Assembly: GCF_004342605.1 (NCBI RefSeq) | Contig: NZ_SLZL01000003.1 | Span: forward strand, 310,001 to 374,000 | DNA length: 64,000 bases | Direction of reading: 5' to 3' | Source of the DNA: Caulobacter sp. BK020 | Lineage (GTDB): Bacteria > Pseudomonadota > Alphaproteobacteria > Caulobacterales > Caulobacteraceae | Part shown: positions 1 through 10,829 of the stretch, in pieces | Numbering within the stretch: the first letter of the stretch is position 1 | Layout of the letters: each line of letters opens with the position of its first letter | Notes under the pieces: model-generated | Database searches by the model: none | What the model was told of the DNA's origin: nothing | Seen by the model: the letters and a program-made list of their open reading frames with translations, nothing else | Position numbers and translations under genes: made by a program

Positions 1-1552
1 TTTCGACAAGCGCGACAACGTCGTCATTTTCGACACCACCATGCGCGACGGCGAGCAGTCGCCCGGCGCCTCGATGTCGCATGACGAAAAGCTGGAACTG
101 GCCAAGATCCTCGAGGAGATGGGGGTCGACGTCATCGAGGCCGGCTTCCCGATCGCCTCGAACGGCGACTTCGAGGCGGTCCGCGAGATCGCCAAGATCG
201 TCAAGAACTCGACCATCGCCGGCCTGTGCCGCGCTCACCAGGTCGACATCGACCGTTGCGCCGAGGCCCTGAAGGGCACGCAGCGCGGCCGCATCCACGT
301 GGTCATCGCCACCAGCGACCTGCACATGAAGCACAAGCTGCAGATGGAGCCGGACGCCGTCATCGACGTCATCGCCCGCTCGGTCGGCCACGCCCGCAAC
401 CTGCGCGACGACGTGGAGTGGTCGGCCGAGGACGCCACCCGCAGCGACCGCCAGTTCCTGCGCCGCGCGATCGAGACCGCCATCAAGGCCGGGGCCACGA
501 CGATCAACCTGCCCGACACGGTAGGCTACACCTATCCGTCCGAATACGCCGACCTGTTCAGCTGGATGGTCAACAACGTCGAAGGCGCCGACAAGGTGAT
601 CTTCTCGACCCACTGCCACAACGACCTGGGCCTGGCCGTGGCCAACAGCCTGGCCGGCGTGCAGGGCGGGGCGCGCCAGATCGAGTGCGCGATCAACGGC
701 CTGGGCGAGCGGGCCGGCAACGCGGCGCTGGAAGAGATCGTGATGGCCCTGAAGGTGCGCGGCGACAAGCTGCCCTTCCAGACCGGCATCGACACCACCC
801 ACATCACCCGCGCCAGCCGCTACGTCTCGGCCATCACCGGCTTCCCGGTGCAGTATAACAAGGCCATCGTCGGCAAGAACGCCTTCGCGCACGAAAGCGG
901 CATCCACCAGGACGGGATGCTGAAGAACCGCGAGACCTACGAGATCATGACCCCGGAATCGGTCGGCCAGGCGCCGTCCAGCCTGGTCATGGGCAAGCAC
1001 TCGGGCAGCCACGCCTTCCGCGCCAAGCTGAAGGACCTGGGCTACGAGCTGGGCCAGAACGCCCTGAAGGAGGCCTTCGGCCGCTTCAAGGACCTGGCCG
1101 ACCGCAAGAAGCACGTCTACGACGACGACATCATCGCCCTGGTCGACGACGCCCTGGCGCGCGGCTCGGAGCGCATCCGCGTCCAGCGCCTGCGCGTCGT
1201 GGCCGGCACCGACGGCCAGTCGGCCGAGCTGACCCTGGAAGTCGACGGCGAGATCAAGACCTCGGAGGCCTCGGGCGACGGTCCGGTGGACGCCGTCTTC
1301 AACGCCATCCAGCAGATCGTGCCGCACCAGGCGGCCCTGCGCCTGTTCCAGGTGCACGCGGTGACCGAGGGCACCGACGCCCAGGCCCAGGTCTCGGTCC
1401 GTCTTGAGGAGGACGGCCGCATCGCCACCGGCCAGGCCGCCGACACCGACACCCTGACCGCCTCGGCCAAGGCCTATGTCAACGCCCTGAACAACCTCAT
1501 GGCGCGCAAGGAAAAGGGCCGGCCCGAAGCGGCGATCGCCAGCGGGTTCTAG
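1..1552 (+). CDS. leuA: 2-isopropylmalate synthase, 5' end missing
   Basis: This enzyme condenses 2-ketoisovalerate with acetyl-CoA, the first committed step of leucine synthesis in the cytoplasm. The frame is open from base 2, and the residues before the first internal Met (VIFDTTMRDGEQSPG) are the start of the HMGL-like TIM barrel, so the true start lies left of the window. Family motifs are present: the metal-binding HCHND, the downstream GLGERAGNAALEE, and a C-terminal LeuA regulatory domain (about the last 130 residues) that binds leucine for feedback inhibition. About 516 residues are visible, close to the family's usual length. I am confident of the family; only the N-terminus is missing. 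Confidence 0.96.
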   Translation, partial: FDKRDNVVIFDTTMRDGEQSPGASMSHDEKLELAKILEEMGVDVIEAGFPIASNGDFEAVREIAKIVKNSTIAGLCRAHQVDIDRCAEALKGTQRGRIHVVIATSDLHMKHKLQMEPDAVIDVIARSVGHARNLRDDVEWSAEDATRSDRQFLRRAIETAIKAGATTINLPDTVGYTYPSEYADLFSWMVNNVEGADKVIFSTHCHNDLGLAVANSLAGVQGGARQIECAINGLGERAGNAALEEIVMALKVRGDKLPFQTGIDTTHITRASRYVSAITGFPVQYNKAIVGKNAFAHESGIHQDGMLKNRETYEIMTPESVGQAPSSLVMGKHSGSHAFRAKLKDLGYELGQNALKEAFGRFKDLADRKKHVYDDDIIALVDDALARGSERIRVQRLRVVAGTDGQSAELTLEVDGEIKTSEASGDGPVDAVFNAIQQIVPHQAALRLFQVHAVTEGTDAQAQVSVRLEEDGRIATGQAADTDTLTASAKAYVNALNNLMARKEKGRPEAAIASGF

Positions 1553-1555
1553 CCG

Positions 1556-2029
1556 CTAGGCGGCCGCCCGCTTGGCGGACGGCCGCGTCGCCAGCAGCTC
1601 CGCCGACAGGTGGGCCTGCGGCTCGACGTCCAGTCCCAGCGTACGCAGGTCGTCGCACAGCGTCTTGCGCAGCTCCTGGTCGATGATGGCCCCGGCGTCG
1701 ATCACCAGCGCGCCGCCCGGTCGCAGCATCGCCATGGTCGAGGCCGCGGCGGCGCGTGCATCGGGGACCGTCGAGCAGCCGACGATCAGCAGCACGTCGC
1801 TCTGCTCGTCGGCGGCGCGGCAGGTGGCCCGGCGGGCGGCCTCCACCCGGTCGTAACCCCGTCGCCACAGCACGCTCATCGCCTCGCCGGCGTCCGGCCC
1901 GGTCACCGCCACGAAGCACAGCGGCGTGGCCTGGGCCAGGGCGAGCATGCGCCCGAGGGTGTGATTGATCCCGTCGGTCGGAACGCCGAGCAGGAACCGC
2001 GCGGCCTGACGGAGCGGATGGGACGACAT
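1556..2029 (-). CDS. hypothetical protein, Rossmann-like
   Basis: A 157-residue protein of unknown function, convergent with leuA; the two stop codons are only 4 bases apart. Codon use is strongly GC3-biased, as in neighbouring genes, which supports it as real. The middle contains a pattern of beta strands and small residues (ATPLCFVAVTG, DVLLIVGCSTV, GGALVIDAG) that resembles a Rossmann or methyltransferase-like fold, but the glycine-rich SAM loop is not recognisable. No signal peptide or membrane segment is visible. I do not assign a function. Confidence 0.6.
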   Translation of the reverse strand: MSSHPLRQAARFLLGVPTDGINHTLGRMLALAQATPLCFVAVTGPDAGEAMSVLWRRGYDRVEAARRATCRAADEQSDVLLIVGCSTVPDARAAAASTMAMLRPGGALVIDAGAIIDQELRKTLCDDLRTLGLDVEPQAHLSAELLATRPSAKRAAA

Positions 2030-2163
2030 GCTCGAAACCTCGTGCTGGTCGCGCCCGTCACCGGACGGGCCGACGGTCAGGGTGTGCGCCCAGGAGGCCT
2101 AAGGCCTCCATTCGCAAACAGGCCGCCCCCATAAGGGCGGCATAAGGACCCCAAAGGATCGTG

Positions 2164-3048
2164 ATGATCTGGATCCCGATCACCATCGCCGCCTCGTTCG
2201 CGCAGGTGGCCCGCAACGCCGCCCAGCGCTCGGTGATGGGCGATACCGGCCCGTGGGGCGCGACCCTGGTGCGGTTCCTGTTTGGCCTGCCGTTCACGGC
2301 GGTGTTCGTCGGCGTCGCCTTCGCCCTGACCCGGGGCGAGCATCCGCACGCCACCCCGGCCTTCTGGGCGGCGGCCCTGCTGGGCGGGGCCAGCCAGATC
2401 GCCGCCACCGCCGCCCTGCTGGTCGCCATGCGCCGGGCCGGGTTCGCCGTGGCGACCGCCGTGCAGCAGAGCTCGATCCCGCTGGCCGCCCTGCTGGGCC
2501 TGGTGGTCTATGGCGAGCAACTGAGCGCCGTGGGCTGGACCGGCGTGGCCGTGGCCAGCGCCGCCCTGCTGGTCGTCACCTGGCCGCGCGCCGGGGCCTC
2601 GGGGGAGAAGCCGGTCAGCGGCGCCCTCTTCGCCCTGCTGTCGGGCCTGGCGTTCGGCTTCTGCCTGAACGCTTTCCGCCAGGCCGGCCACGCGCTGGAG
2701 CCGGGCCATCCGATCTTCGCGGCGGTGGTCACCCTGATGACCGTGCAGATCGTCCAGACCCTGGCCCTGACCCTGTTCCTGGCGGTGAGCGATCGCGCCG
2801 CCCTGGTCGCGGTGGCCAAGGCCTGGCGGCCGTCGCTGGGCGCGGGGTTCTGGGGCGCGGCCGCTTCGGCCGGCTGGTTCATCGCCCTGGCCCTGGCGCC
2901 GGCCGGGCAGGTGAGGGCGGTCGGGGTGATCGAGGCGCCGATCGCCGCGCTCGCCGGCCGCCGCCTGTTCGCCGAAAGGCTGACCGCGGTCCAGATGATC
3001 TTCGGCCTGCTCGCGGCGGCCGGCGTGGCCATGGCCGCGCTCGGCTAG
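2164..3048 (+). CDS. EamA/DMT-family membrane transporter
   Basis: A 294-residue inner-membrane protein of the drug/metabolite transporter superfamily, made of about ten hydrophobic segments in two EamA repeats. The first half ends near LLVVTWPRAG and the second repeat starts near GALFALLSGLAFGF. The C-terminal motif around VIEAPIAALAGRRLFAERLTAVQ is the usual EamA repeat signature. The ATG at 2164 is preferred over the GTG three bases upstream because AAAGGA then sits at a workable distance. The substrate cannot be read from the sequence; members export amino acids, metabolites or drugs. Confidence 0.88.
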   Translation: MIWIPITIAASFAQVARNAAQRSVMGDTGPWGATLVRFLFGLPFTAVFVGVAFALTRGEHPHATPAFWAAALLGGASQIAATAALLVAMRRAGFAVATAVQQSSIPLAALLGLVVYGEQLSAVGWTGVAVASAALLVVTWPRAGASGEKPVSGALFALLSGLAFGFCLNAFRQAGHALEPGHPIFAAVVTLMTVQIVQTLALTLFLAVSDRAALVAVAKAWRPSLGAGFWGAAASAGWFIALALAPAGQVRAVGVIEAPIAALAGRRLFAERLTAVQMIFGLLAAAGVAMAALG

Positions 3049-4464
<1,416 letters not shown>

Positions 4465-4512
4465 GCATCAAATCCGCTTTGACGCCGCGGGGGGCGTCGG
4501 GAGAACGCGTAC

Positions 4513-5712
4513 GTGCCCTTTCGCGAAGGTCCGCTCGGTGACCTGAAAGTGCCGCTGACCTGGACCGCGGCCGTGGCGTTGATCGTCGCGGTCGTGATTG
4601 CCGTGGCCTTCCTGCTGGCCGACCGGCGCGAGACCCTGCAGCAACAGGCCTACGGCGTCACCCGCCAGACGGTCGACACGGTCTCCAAGCCGGTCAGCGG
4701 CGTGATCGCCGCGCCCGGACGCTGGACCGGCCTGGGCGTCGACTTCGTCAGCAGCTACTTCTTCACCGCGTCGGAGAACCGCAAGCTGAAGGCCGAGCTG
4801 AGGGAGATGCGCGGCTATCGCGACATGTACCTGGCCGAGGTCGACAAGAACCAGAGCTACCGGTCGCTGCTGGGCCTGCGCACCGATCCGCCGATCCCGA
4901 TGGTCGCCGCCCGCGTGGTCGCCGACACCCGCGGCCCGTTCGCCAACACTCGCCTGGCGGACTCCGGCTCGGAGAAGGGGGTGATGATCGGCAATCCGGT
5001 GATGAACGAGCGCGGCCTGGTCGGCCGCGTGGTCGGCGTCGCCCGTGGCGCCAGCCGGGTGCTGCTGCTGACCGACATCGCCTCGCGCACGCCGGTGATG
5101 GTCGACCGCACCAACGCCCGCGCCATCCTGACCGGCGACGGCGGCCCCAATCCGAAGCTGGAATATCTGCGCGGCGTCGATCCGATCAAGGAAGGCGACC
5201 GGGTCGTCACCTCGGGCGACGGCGGCGTGGTGCCGCGCGGCCTGCCGGTCGGCGCGGCGGTCAAGGGTCTGGACGGGCGCTGGCGGGTGGTGCTGTTCGC
5301 CGACGACGCGGCCATCGACTATGTCCGCATCCTGCTGTTCAAGGACTTCGCCCAGCTGGCCGACCAGAAGGCCCTGCTGACCCGCAGCCTGCCGCCGGTC
5401 ACCACCGAGGATCCGGACGTCTCGATCCTGGGCCCGGTCGCCACGACGCCCAAGCCCCCCGCCCAGGCCGGCGCGGCGCCGACGGCGGCCGGCGCGACGC
5501 CGGCGGCCCAGGCGACAACGACCCCGGCGACGGCGCAGACGACGGCCAAGCCCCCCGCTACGACCCCGCCAGCGGCCAAGCCGCCGGCCGCGGCCACCTC
5601 GCCGTCCGCGGCGCCGAAGCCGGCGGGTTCGAAGCCCGCGACGACCCGGCCCGCCGCGGCCAGGCCGGCGACAGCCGCGCCAAACGGCCAGCCGGCCGGC
5701 GGGGAGATCTAG
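4513..5712 (+). CDS. mreC: rod shape-determining protein MreC
   Basis: A periplasmic elongasome scaffold that activates PBP2. The GTG start is followed by a short cytoplasmic stretch, one transmembrane helix (about residues 15-35), a coiled-coil (the KLKAELREM region), and the paired beta domains typical of MreC up to about residue 290. After DVSILGPVATT the last ~100 residues are a low-complexity Ala/Pro/Thr/Lys tail (repeats such as KPPA and TTPA), longer than in enterobacterial MreC and probably disordered in the periplasm. mreD starts one base after the stop, so translation is probably coupled. Confidence 0.96.
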   Translation: MPFREGPLGDLKVPLTWTAAVALIVAVVIAVAFLLADRRETLQQQAYGVTRQTVDTVSKPVSGVIAAPGRWTGLGVDFVSSYFFTASENRKLKAELREMRGYRDMYLAEVDKNQSYRSLLGLRTDPPIPMVAARVVADTRGPFANTRLADSGSEKGVMIGNPVMNERGLVGRVVGVARGASRVLLLTDIASRTPVMVDRTNARAILTGDGGPNPKLEYLRGVDPIKEGDRVVTSGDGGVVPRGLPVGAAVKGLDGRWRVVLFADDAAIDYVRILLFKDFAQLADQKALLTRSLPPVTTEDPDVSILGPVATTPKPPAQAGAAPTAAGATPAAQATTTPATAQTTAKPPATTPPAAKPPAAATSPSAAPKPAGSKPATTRPAAARPATAAPNGQPAGGEI

Positions 5713-5713
5713 C

Positions 5714-6223
5714 GTGGGCGGCGCGCGGCCCCTGCACCCCGGCCTGTGGCTGGGTGTGCCCGCCCTGCTGTGCGTGCTGGCGACCGTGGTCTTCGCCGCG
5801 CCGATCCGCGTCTGGGGCCTGCAGCTGCCCGAGCCGGTGTTCGCCATGGTCCCGGCCTTCGCCTGGGCGCTGATCCGGCCCTCGATTCTGGCGCCGTTCG
5901 CCCTGCTGGCGCTGGGCTTGTTCCTGGACATGTTCTGGGGCGGGCCGACGGGCCTGTGGGGTCTTTCGCTGCTGGTCGCCTACGCCACCGCCCTGGCCGG
6001 CCGCAGCATGGTGACCGGCCAGAGCCAGCCGGTGATGTGGGCCTGGTTCGCCGGCGTCACCGCCATCGCCATGGCGGGCGGCTTCCTGTTCAGCATGCTC
6101 GACAGCCTGGCCATGCCCAGCCTGCTGGCGGTATTCTGGCAGTTCCTGGTGACAACCCTGTTGTTCCCGTTCGCCCACCGGCTGATCGACCGGTTCGAGG
6201 ACGCGGACGTTCGGTTCCGGTGA
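5714..6223 (+). CDS. mreD: rod shape-determining protein MreD
   Basis: A small integral membrane partner of MreB and MreC. The 169-residue, very hydrophobic protein shows about five to six predicted membrane segments and the family pattern in the middle (ALGLFLDMFWGGPTGLWGLSLL, shown here only as context for the conserved D and G residues). It starts with GTG one base after the mreC stop and is followed four bases later by the PBP2 start, so it sits inside a tightly packed operon. Family assignment rests on hydropathy plus synteny and is firm. Confidence 0.94.
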   Translation: MGGARPLHPGLWLGVPALLCVLATVVFAAPIRVWGLQLPEPVFAMVPAFAWALIRPSILAPFALLALGLFLDMFWGGPTGLWGLSLLVAYATALAGRSMVTGQSQPVMWAWFAGVTAIAMAGGFLFSMLDSLAMPSLLAVFWQFLVTTLLFPFAHRLIDRFEDADVRFR

Positions 6224-6227
6224 CGCC

Positions 6228-8279
6228 ATGAGCGAACCGTCGATCATGTTCTTCGAGGTGAACGAGCGGCAGGGGGTGTTCCACCGCCGCGCGTTCCTGA
6301 TGGGCGGTCTGGCCGGCGGCGGCCTGCTGGCCCTGGGCGGCCGGCTGGCCCAGCTGCAGCTGGTCGAGGCCCAGCGCTACCAGAAGCTTTCGGCCGGCAA
6401 CCAGTTCAACTACCGCCTGACGCCGCCGCCGCGCGGCCTGATCCTGGACCGCAACGGCGTGGCCCTGGCCTCCAACCGGCCGAACTTCCGGCTGATGGTC
6501 AGCAAGGACTCCAAGGACTTCGACGTCGAGGCCACGCTCGACGACCTGGCCCTGCTGGTGCCGATCGACGCCGCGCGTCGCGCCCGCCTGGTCAAGGAGA
6601 TCGCCCGCGCGCCCAAGAAGGCTCCGGTGGCGGTGATGGAGGACATGACCTGGGAGGAGTTCTCCCGCGTCAATATCCGCGCCCCGGAGCTGCCGGGGGT
6701 GACGGCCGACATGGGCGAGGTGCGGGTCTATCCGTTCGGCGGCGCCTTCGCCCACGTGATCGGCTACGTCGCCAAGGTCTCGGACCGCGACCTGGAGAAG
6801 GCCAAGGACGACCCGACCCAGGACCAGGACCTGCTGCACCATCCGGGCTTCCGGATCGGCAAGGCCGGCATCGAGAAGTCCCTCGACCGCGACCTGCGCG
6901 GCCGCCCCGGCGCCACCAAGGCCGAGGTCGACGCCCAGGGCCGCGTCGTGCGCCTGGATCCCGATGGCGACATCCCGGCCACGCCCGGCAAGGAAGTGCG
7001 CCTGACCCTGGACGCCGACATCCAGAACCGCGCCCTGGAGGTGATGGGCGACGAGAGCGGCGCCATCGTGGTGATGGACATCCGCACCGGCGACCTGCTG
7101 GCCATGGTCTCGGCCCCCAGCTTCGACGCCAACCGCTTCGTCAAGGGCCTGTCGGGACCGGAATACAAGGCCCTGGCCGAGTACGAGCGCAAGCCGCTGC
7201 TGGACAAGGTGCTGAACGGCACCTTCCCGCCGGGCTCCACCTTCAAGCCGACCGTCGGCCTGGCCGCCCTGACGGCGGGGATCGATCCCGAGGTTCGCGT
7301 CAACTGCGGCGGCAGCTGGTACTATGGCGGGCGGACCTGGCGGTGCTGGCAGAAGGGCGGCCACGGCTCGCAGAACCTGCACGAGGCGATCAAGAACTCG
7401 TGCGACATCTACTTCTACCAGACCTCGCTGAAGATCGGCCCCGACGCCATCGCCAGCGCCGCCCGCGCCATGGGCTTCGGCAGCACGTTCGACATCGGCA
7501 TTCCGGGCCAGAAGAAGGGCCTGGTTCCCGACCGCGAGTGGAAGAAGCGGGCCTTCAAGAAGAATCCGGCCAACCAGATCTGGTTTCCGGGTGAGACCCC
7601 CAGCTACGGCATCGGGCAGGGGGCGCTCAGCGTCAACGCCCTGCAGCTGGCGGTGATGACCTCGCGCCTGGCCAACGGCAAGAAGGCGCTCAACCCGCGC
7701 CTGATCAAGTCGGTGGGCGGCGTCGAGCAGCCCAGCGGCGCGGCGGTGCCCGACCTGCCGTTCTCGATGGAGCACCTGGCCTATGTGCGCGGCGGCATGG
7801 CGGCCGTGGCCAACGACGTGCGCGGCACCGCCTATCGCCAGAGCCAGCTGGGGCTGGGGGACGTGCAGATGGCCGGCAAGACCGGCACGGCGCAGGTTCG
7901 CAGCTACGACAAGGTCAAGAGCCGCAACAGCGCCAGCGTCCAGTGGAAGCTCAAGGACCACAACCTGTTTGTGGCCTTCGCGCCCTATGACGACCCGCGC
8001 TACGCGGTGGCCGTCATCGTCGAGCACGGCGGCCTGGGCGGCGCCACCGCCGGGGCCCCGCGGGCCCGCGAGGTGATGCGCGTGGCCCTGCTGAAGGATC
8101 CCGAGATCCGGGCCCGCATCGAGCGGCCCATGCCGTTGCCGGCCGAGCCGGTCGAGGCCGCCCCCGACGGTTCGGTCGAGGGCGCCGCGCCCGACGACCC
8201 CACCGTCGGCGCCCCGCCGCCGTCGCCGGCCGCCGCCCCGACCGTTCCCGCGCCTCCCGCTTCCGGAGCCCCCCGATGA
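6228..8279 (+). CDS. mrdA: penicillin-binding protein 2 (peptidoglycan transpeptidase)
   Basis: The class B transpeptidase that cross-links new peptidoglycan during elongation, working with RodA. At 683 residues it has one N-terminal membrane anchor (FLMGGLAGGGLLALGG, about residues 24-40), a dimerisation/pedestal domain, and a transpeptidase domain with the catalytic triad motifs: STFK at S337-K340, SCD at S391-D393, and KTGT at K551. The last ~60 residues are Pro/Ala-rich and periplasmic. The stop overlaps the rodA start (ATGA). A gene truly required for rod growth, given its operon context. Confidence 0.97.
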   Translation: MSEPSIMFFEVNERQGVFHRRAFLMGGLAGGGLLALGGRLAQLQLVEAQRYQKLSAGNQFNYRLTPPPRGLILDRNGVALASNRPNFRLMVSKDSKDFDVEATLDDLALLVPIDAARRARLVKEIARAPKKAPVAVMEDMTWEEFSRVNIRAPELPGVTADMGEVRVYPFGGAFAHVIGYVAKVSDRDLEKAKDDPTQDQDLLHHPGFRIGKAGIEKSLDRDLRGRPGATKAEVDAQGRVVRLDPDGDIPATPGKEVRLTLDADIQNRALEVMGDESGAIVVMDIRTGDLLAMVSAPSFDANRFVKGLSGPEYKALAEYERKPLLDKVLNGTFPPGSTFKPTVGLAALTAGIDPEVRVNCGGSWYYGGRTWRCWQKGGHGSQNLHEAIKNSCDIYFYQTSLKIGPDAIASAARAMGFGSTFDIGIPGQKKGLVPDREWKKRAFKKNPANQIWFPGETPSYGIGQGALSVNALQLAVMTSRLANGKKALNPRLIKSVGGVEQPSGAAVPDLPFSMEHLAYVRGGMAAVANDVRGTAYRQSQLGLGDVQMAGKTGTAQVRSYDKVKSRNSASVQWKLKDHNLFVAFAPYDDPRYAVAVIVEHGGLGGATAGAPRAREVMRVALLKDPEIRARIERPMPLPAEPVEAAPDGSVEGAAPDDPTVGAPPPSPAAAPTVPAPPASGAPR

Positions 8280-9433
8280 CCCTCAGCGGCGGCCTCAGCC
8301 GGCCCGGTGAACGCGACCGGCCGATCATCAAGTTCATGGAGATCGACTGGACCCTGTGCCTGGTCCTGTGCCTGATCGCCGGGACCGGGGCGCTGATGCT
8401 GTTCTCGATCGCCGGCGCCTCGTGGGAGCCGTGGGCCGACAAGCACCTGCTGCGCTTCGGCATCTATTTCGTGCTGATGATCATCCTGGCGATGGTGGAC
8501 CTGCGGGTCTGGTTCACCATGGCCTATCCGATCTACGGCATAGCCCTGCTGCTGCTGGTGGCGGTGGAGGCGGTCGGCGACGTGTCGCTGGGCGCCCAGC
8601 GCTGGCTGGCCATCGGGCCGCTGCGGTTCCAGCCGTCCGAGATCATGAAGATCGGCGTCGTCCTGGCCCTGGCCCGCTACTATCACGGCCTGTCGGCCGA
8701 CAGCGCCCGGCTGTCCTGGAAGCTGCTGATCCCCCTGGCCCTGATCGGCGCCCCGACCCTGCTGGTCGCCCACCAGCCCGACCTGGGCACCGCCGTGCTG
8801 ATCGCCCTGCCGGGCTTGGCGGTGATGGTGCTGGCCGGCCTGTCGCTGCGGCTGATCATCATCGGGATCGTCGGCGGCCTGGCGGCCCTGCCACCGTTCA
8901 TCTTCTTCGTGCTGCACGACTACCAGCGCAACCGGATCCTGACCTTCATGGACCCGGAGAAGGATCCGTCCGGCAACGGCTACCACATCATGCAATCCAA
9001 GATCGCCCTGGGCTCGGGCGGGCTGATGGGCAAGGGCTTCGGCCTGGGCTCGCAGAGCCAGCTGAACTTCCTGCCCGAGAAACAGACCGACTTCATCTTC
9101 GCCACCCTGGCCGAGGAGTTCGGCTTCGTCGGCTGCTTCAGCGTGCTGTTCCTATACGGCGTGGCGATCTTCATGGCCCTGCGCATCGCCTCGATCAGCC
9201 ACAGCCACTTCGGCCGGCTGTCGGCCGCCGGGGTGACGGCGACCTTCGCTCTCTACGTGCTGATCAACGGCGCCATGGTCATGGGCATGGCTCCGGTGGT
9301 GGGCGTGCCGATGCCGATGCTGTCATATGGCGGCACCGTCATGCTGACGGTGATGATCGGCTTCGGCCTGGTCCAGGCCGTGCGGGTGCACCGCTATACC
9401 GAGGTGACCAGCGGCAAGGGTTCGCTGATGTGA
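8276..9433 (+). CDS. rodA: peptidoglycan glycosyltransferase RodA
   Basis: A SEDS-family glycan polymerase that partners PBP2 in the elongasome. It has 385 residues and about ten membrane spans. Recognisable SEDS signatures include GAQRWLAIGPLRFQPSEIMK, the large periplasmic loop with QSKIALGSGG and FLPEKQTDFIFA (including the essential Asp of the family, D in the KQTDF segment), and the C-terminal MPMLSYGGT. Translation is coupled to mrdA by a 4-base overlap. It is the last gene of the operon; a palindromic repeat element follows from 9446. Confidence 0.97.
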   Translation: MTLSGGLSRPGERDRPIIKFMEIDWTLCLVLCLIAGTGALMLFSIAGASWEPWADKHLLRFGIYFVLMIILAMVDLRVWFTMAYPIYGIALLLLVAVEAVGDVSLGAQRWLAIGPLRFQPSEIMKIGVVLALARYYHGLSADSARLSWKLLIPLALIGAPTLLVAHQPDLGTAVLIALPGLAVMVLAGLSLRLIIIGIVGGLAALPPFIFFVLHDYQRNRILTFMDPEKDPSGNGYHIMQSKIALGSGGLMGKGFGLGSQSQLNFLPEKQTDFIFATLAEEFGFVGCFSVLFLYGVAIFMALRIASISHSHFGRLSAAGVTATFALYVLINGAMVMGMAPVVGVPMPMLSYGGTVMLTVMIGFGLVQAVRVHRYTEVTSGKGSLM

Positions 9434-9445
9434 GTTGGGGGGAGC

Positions 9446-9564
9446 ACTTGCCCCCACCTGGCGGCTTCGCCGCATGTCCGCCCCCATAGGGGGCGGAGCC
9501 TTCATGGCGCGGTTTTTCCCCCTCTGGGGGAAGACGATCGCGAAGCGATCCGTAGGGGGCAAGT
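9446..9564. repeat. ~120-bp palindromic repeat, copy 1
   Basis: The element begins ACTTGCCCCC and ends GGGGGCAAGT, giving 10-bp perfect inverted ends, and contains several small nested hairpins (for example GCGGCTTCGCCGC, GCCCCCATAGGGGGC and TTCCCCCTCTGGGGGAA). A second copy of the same layout and nearly the same sequence lies at 33092-33212. It sits between the convergent ends of rodA and dinB, so it may also act as a transcription stop for one or both. Confidence 0.85.
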
Positions 9565-9572
9565 GGCAGCCG

Positions 9573-10829
9573 CTACTTCCCCTTCAGCGCCCGCCCGGTC
9601 ACCACCGCCCCCGCCCCGAACTTGCCCCGCAGGCCGTCGATCACCGTCTCGCTCTTCAGCGCCTTGCGCTCGTCGCTGGCGAAGAAGTCGTCGGCCGCGC
9701 CCTCGGCGGGCACGAAATCGGTCAGGCCGGCGCCGATCAGGCGGTAGTGCAGGCCCTTCGGCTCGGCCGCCAGCAGCTCGCGGGCCACCTGGAACAGGGT
9801 GCGGGCCGTCTGGGTCGGGACGGCCAGCGTGCGACGGCGGGTGTGGATCTTGAAGTCCGGCGTGCGCAGCTTCAGCGTCGCCACCCGGCCCGCCAGCCCG
9901 CCGGCCCGGGCCTGGCGGGCGACCTTCTCGCACAGCGGCCACAGCTCGTCCTCCAGGTCCTCGCGCCTGTAGAGGTCGTCGTTGAAAGTGGTCTCGGCGC
10001 TGATCGTCTTGCGCTCCTGGTCGGGATCGACCATCCGCGTGTCGCGCCCGTGGGCCAGGTGGTGCAGGCGCAGCCCGCCCGAGCCCAGCACCTTGACCAG
10101 CCACTTGAGGTCGGCGCGGGCGATGTCGCCGACCGTGCGCAGGCCTTCCGAGGCCAGGGCCGTCACCGTGGCCGGGCCGACGCCGGGCAGGATCGACACC
10201 GGCCGGGGGGCCAGGAACTCGGCGATCCCGACCGCCCCGATCACCGAGAAGCCGCGCGGCTTGTCCAGTTCCGAGGCGATCTTGGCCAGGAACTTGTTGG
10301 GGGCCAGACCGATCGAGACGGTAATGCCGACCTCGGCCTCGATCTCGCGCTGGACCCTCGCCAGCATTACCGCCGGCGGCGCGCCGTGCAGGCGTTCGGT
10401 GCCCGACAGGTCGATCCAGGCCTCGTCCAGCGACAGCGGCTGCACCAGCGGCGTCAGGGCCTCCAGCTTGGCCATGATCCGCCGGCTCTCGTGCCGGTAC
10501 TTGGCGAAGTTGGGCTTGATGACCACGGCGTCGGGGCACAGCTTCAGCGCCTTGTACATCGGCATGGCCGAGCGCGGACCGCTCATCCGGGCGATGTAGC
10601 AGGCCGTGGTCACCACGCCCCGCTTGCCGCCGCCGACGATCACCGGCTTGTCGCGCAGCGACGGATCGTCGCGCTTCTCGACCGAGGCGTAGAAGGCGTC
10701 GCAGTCCATGTGGGCCATGCTCAGCCGGCCCAATTCCTCGTGGAAGACGACGCGCGGCGACCCGCAGGCCGGACAGCGCGAGGCCTTGGCCTCGCCCGTC
10801 GCCAGGCAGTCGCGGCAGAGGGATTTCAT
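9573..10829 (-). CDS. dinB: DNA polymerase IV with N-terminal zinc-ribbon-like motif
   Basis: A Y-family translesion polymerase. I chose the ATG at 10829 because it overlaps the stop of the upstream HAD gene (ATGA). The palm motif MDCDAFYASVEKRDDP carries the first metal-binding Asp and the steric-gate region; SLDEAWIDLSG supplies the other catalytic Asp-Glu pair; SIGLAPNKFLAKIASELDKP and a C-terminal little-finger domain follow. Before the polymerase core are four Cys (C5, C8, C19, C22) in a CxxC-x10-CxxC arrangement, which E. coli DinB does not have. The gene is 418 residues. It runs convergently with rodA. Confidence 0.95.
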   Translation of the reverse strand: MKSLCRDCLATGEAKASRCPACGSPRVVFHEELGRLSMAHMDCDAFYASVEKRDDPSLRDKPVIVGGGKRGVVTTACYIARMSGPRSAMPMYKALKLCPDAVVIKPNFAKYRHESRRIMAKLEALTPLVQPLSLDEAWIDLSGTERLHGAPPAVMLARVQREIEAEVGITVSIGLAPNKFLAKIASELDKPRGFSVIGAVGIAEFLAPRPVSILPGVGPATVTALASEGLRTVGDIARADLKWLVKVLGSGGLRLHHLAHGRDTRMVDPDQERKTISAETTFNDDLYRREDLEDELWPLCEKVARQARAGGLAGRVATLKLRTPDFKIHTRRRTLAVPTQTARTLFQVARELLAAEPKGLHYRLIGAGLTDFVPAEGAADDFFASDERKALKSETVIDGLRGKFGAGAVVTGRALKGK

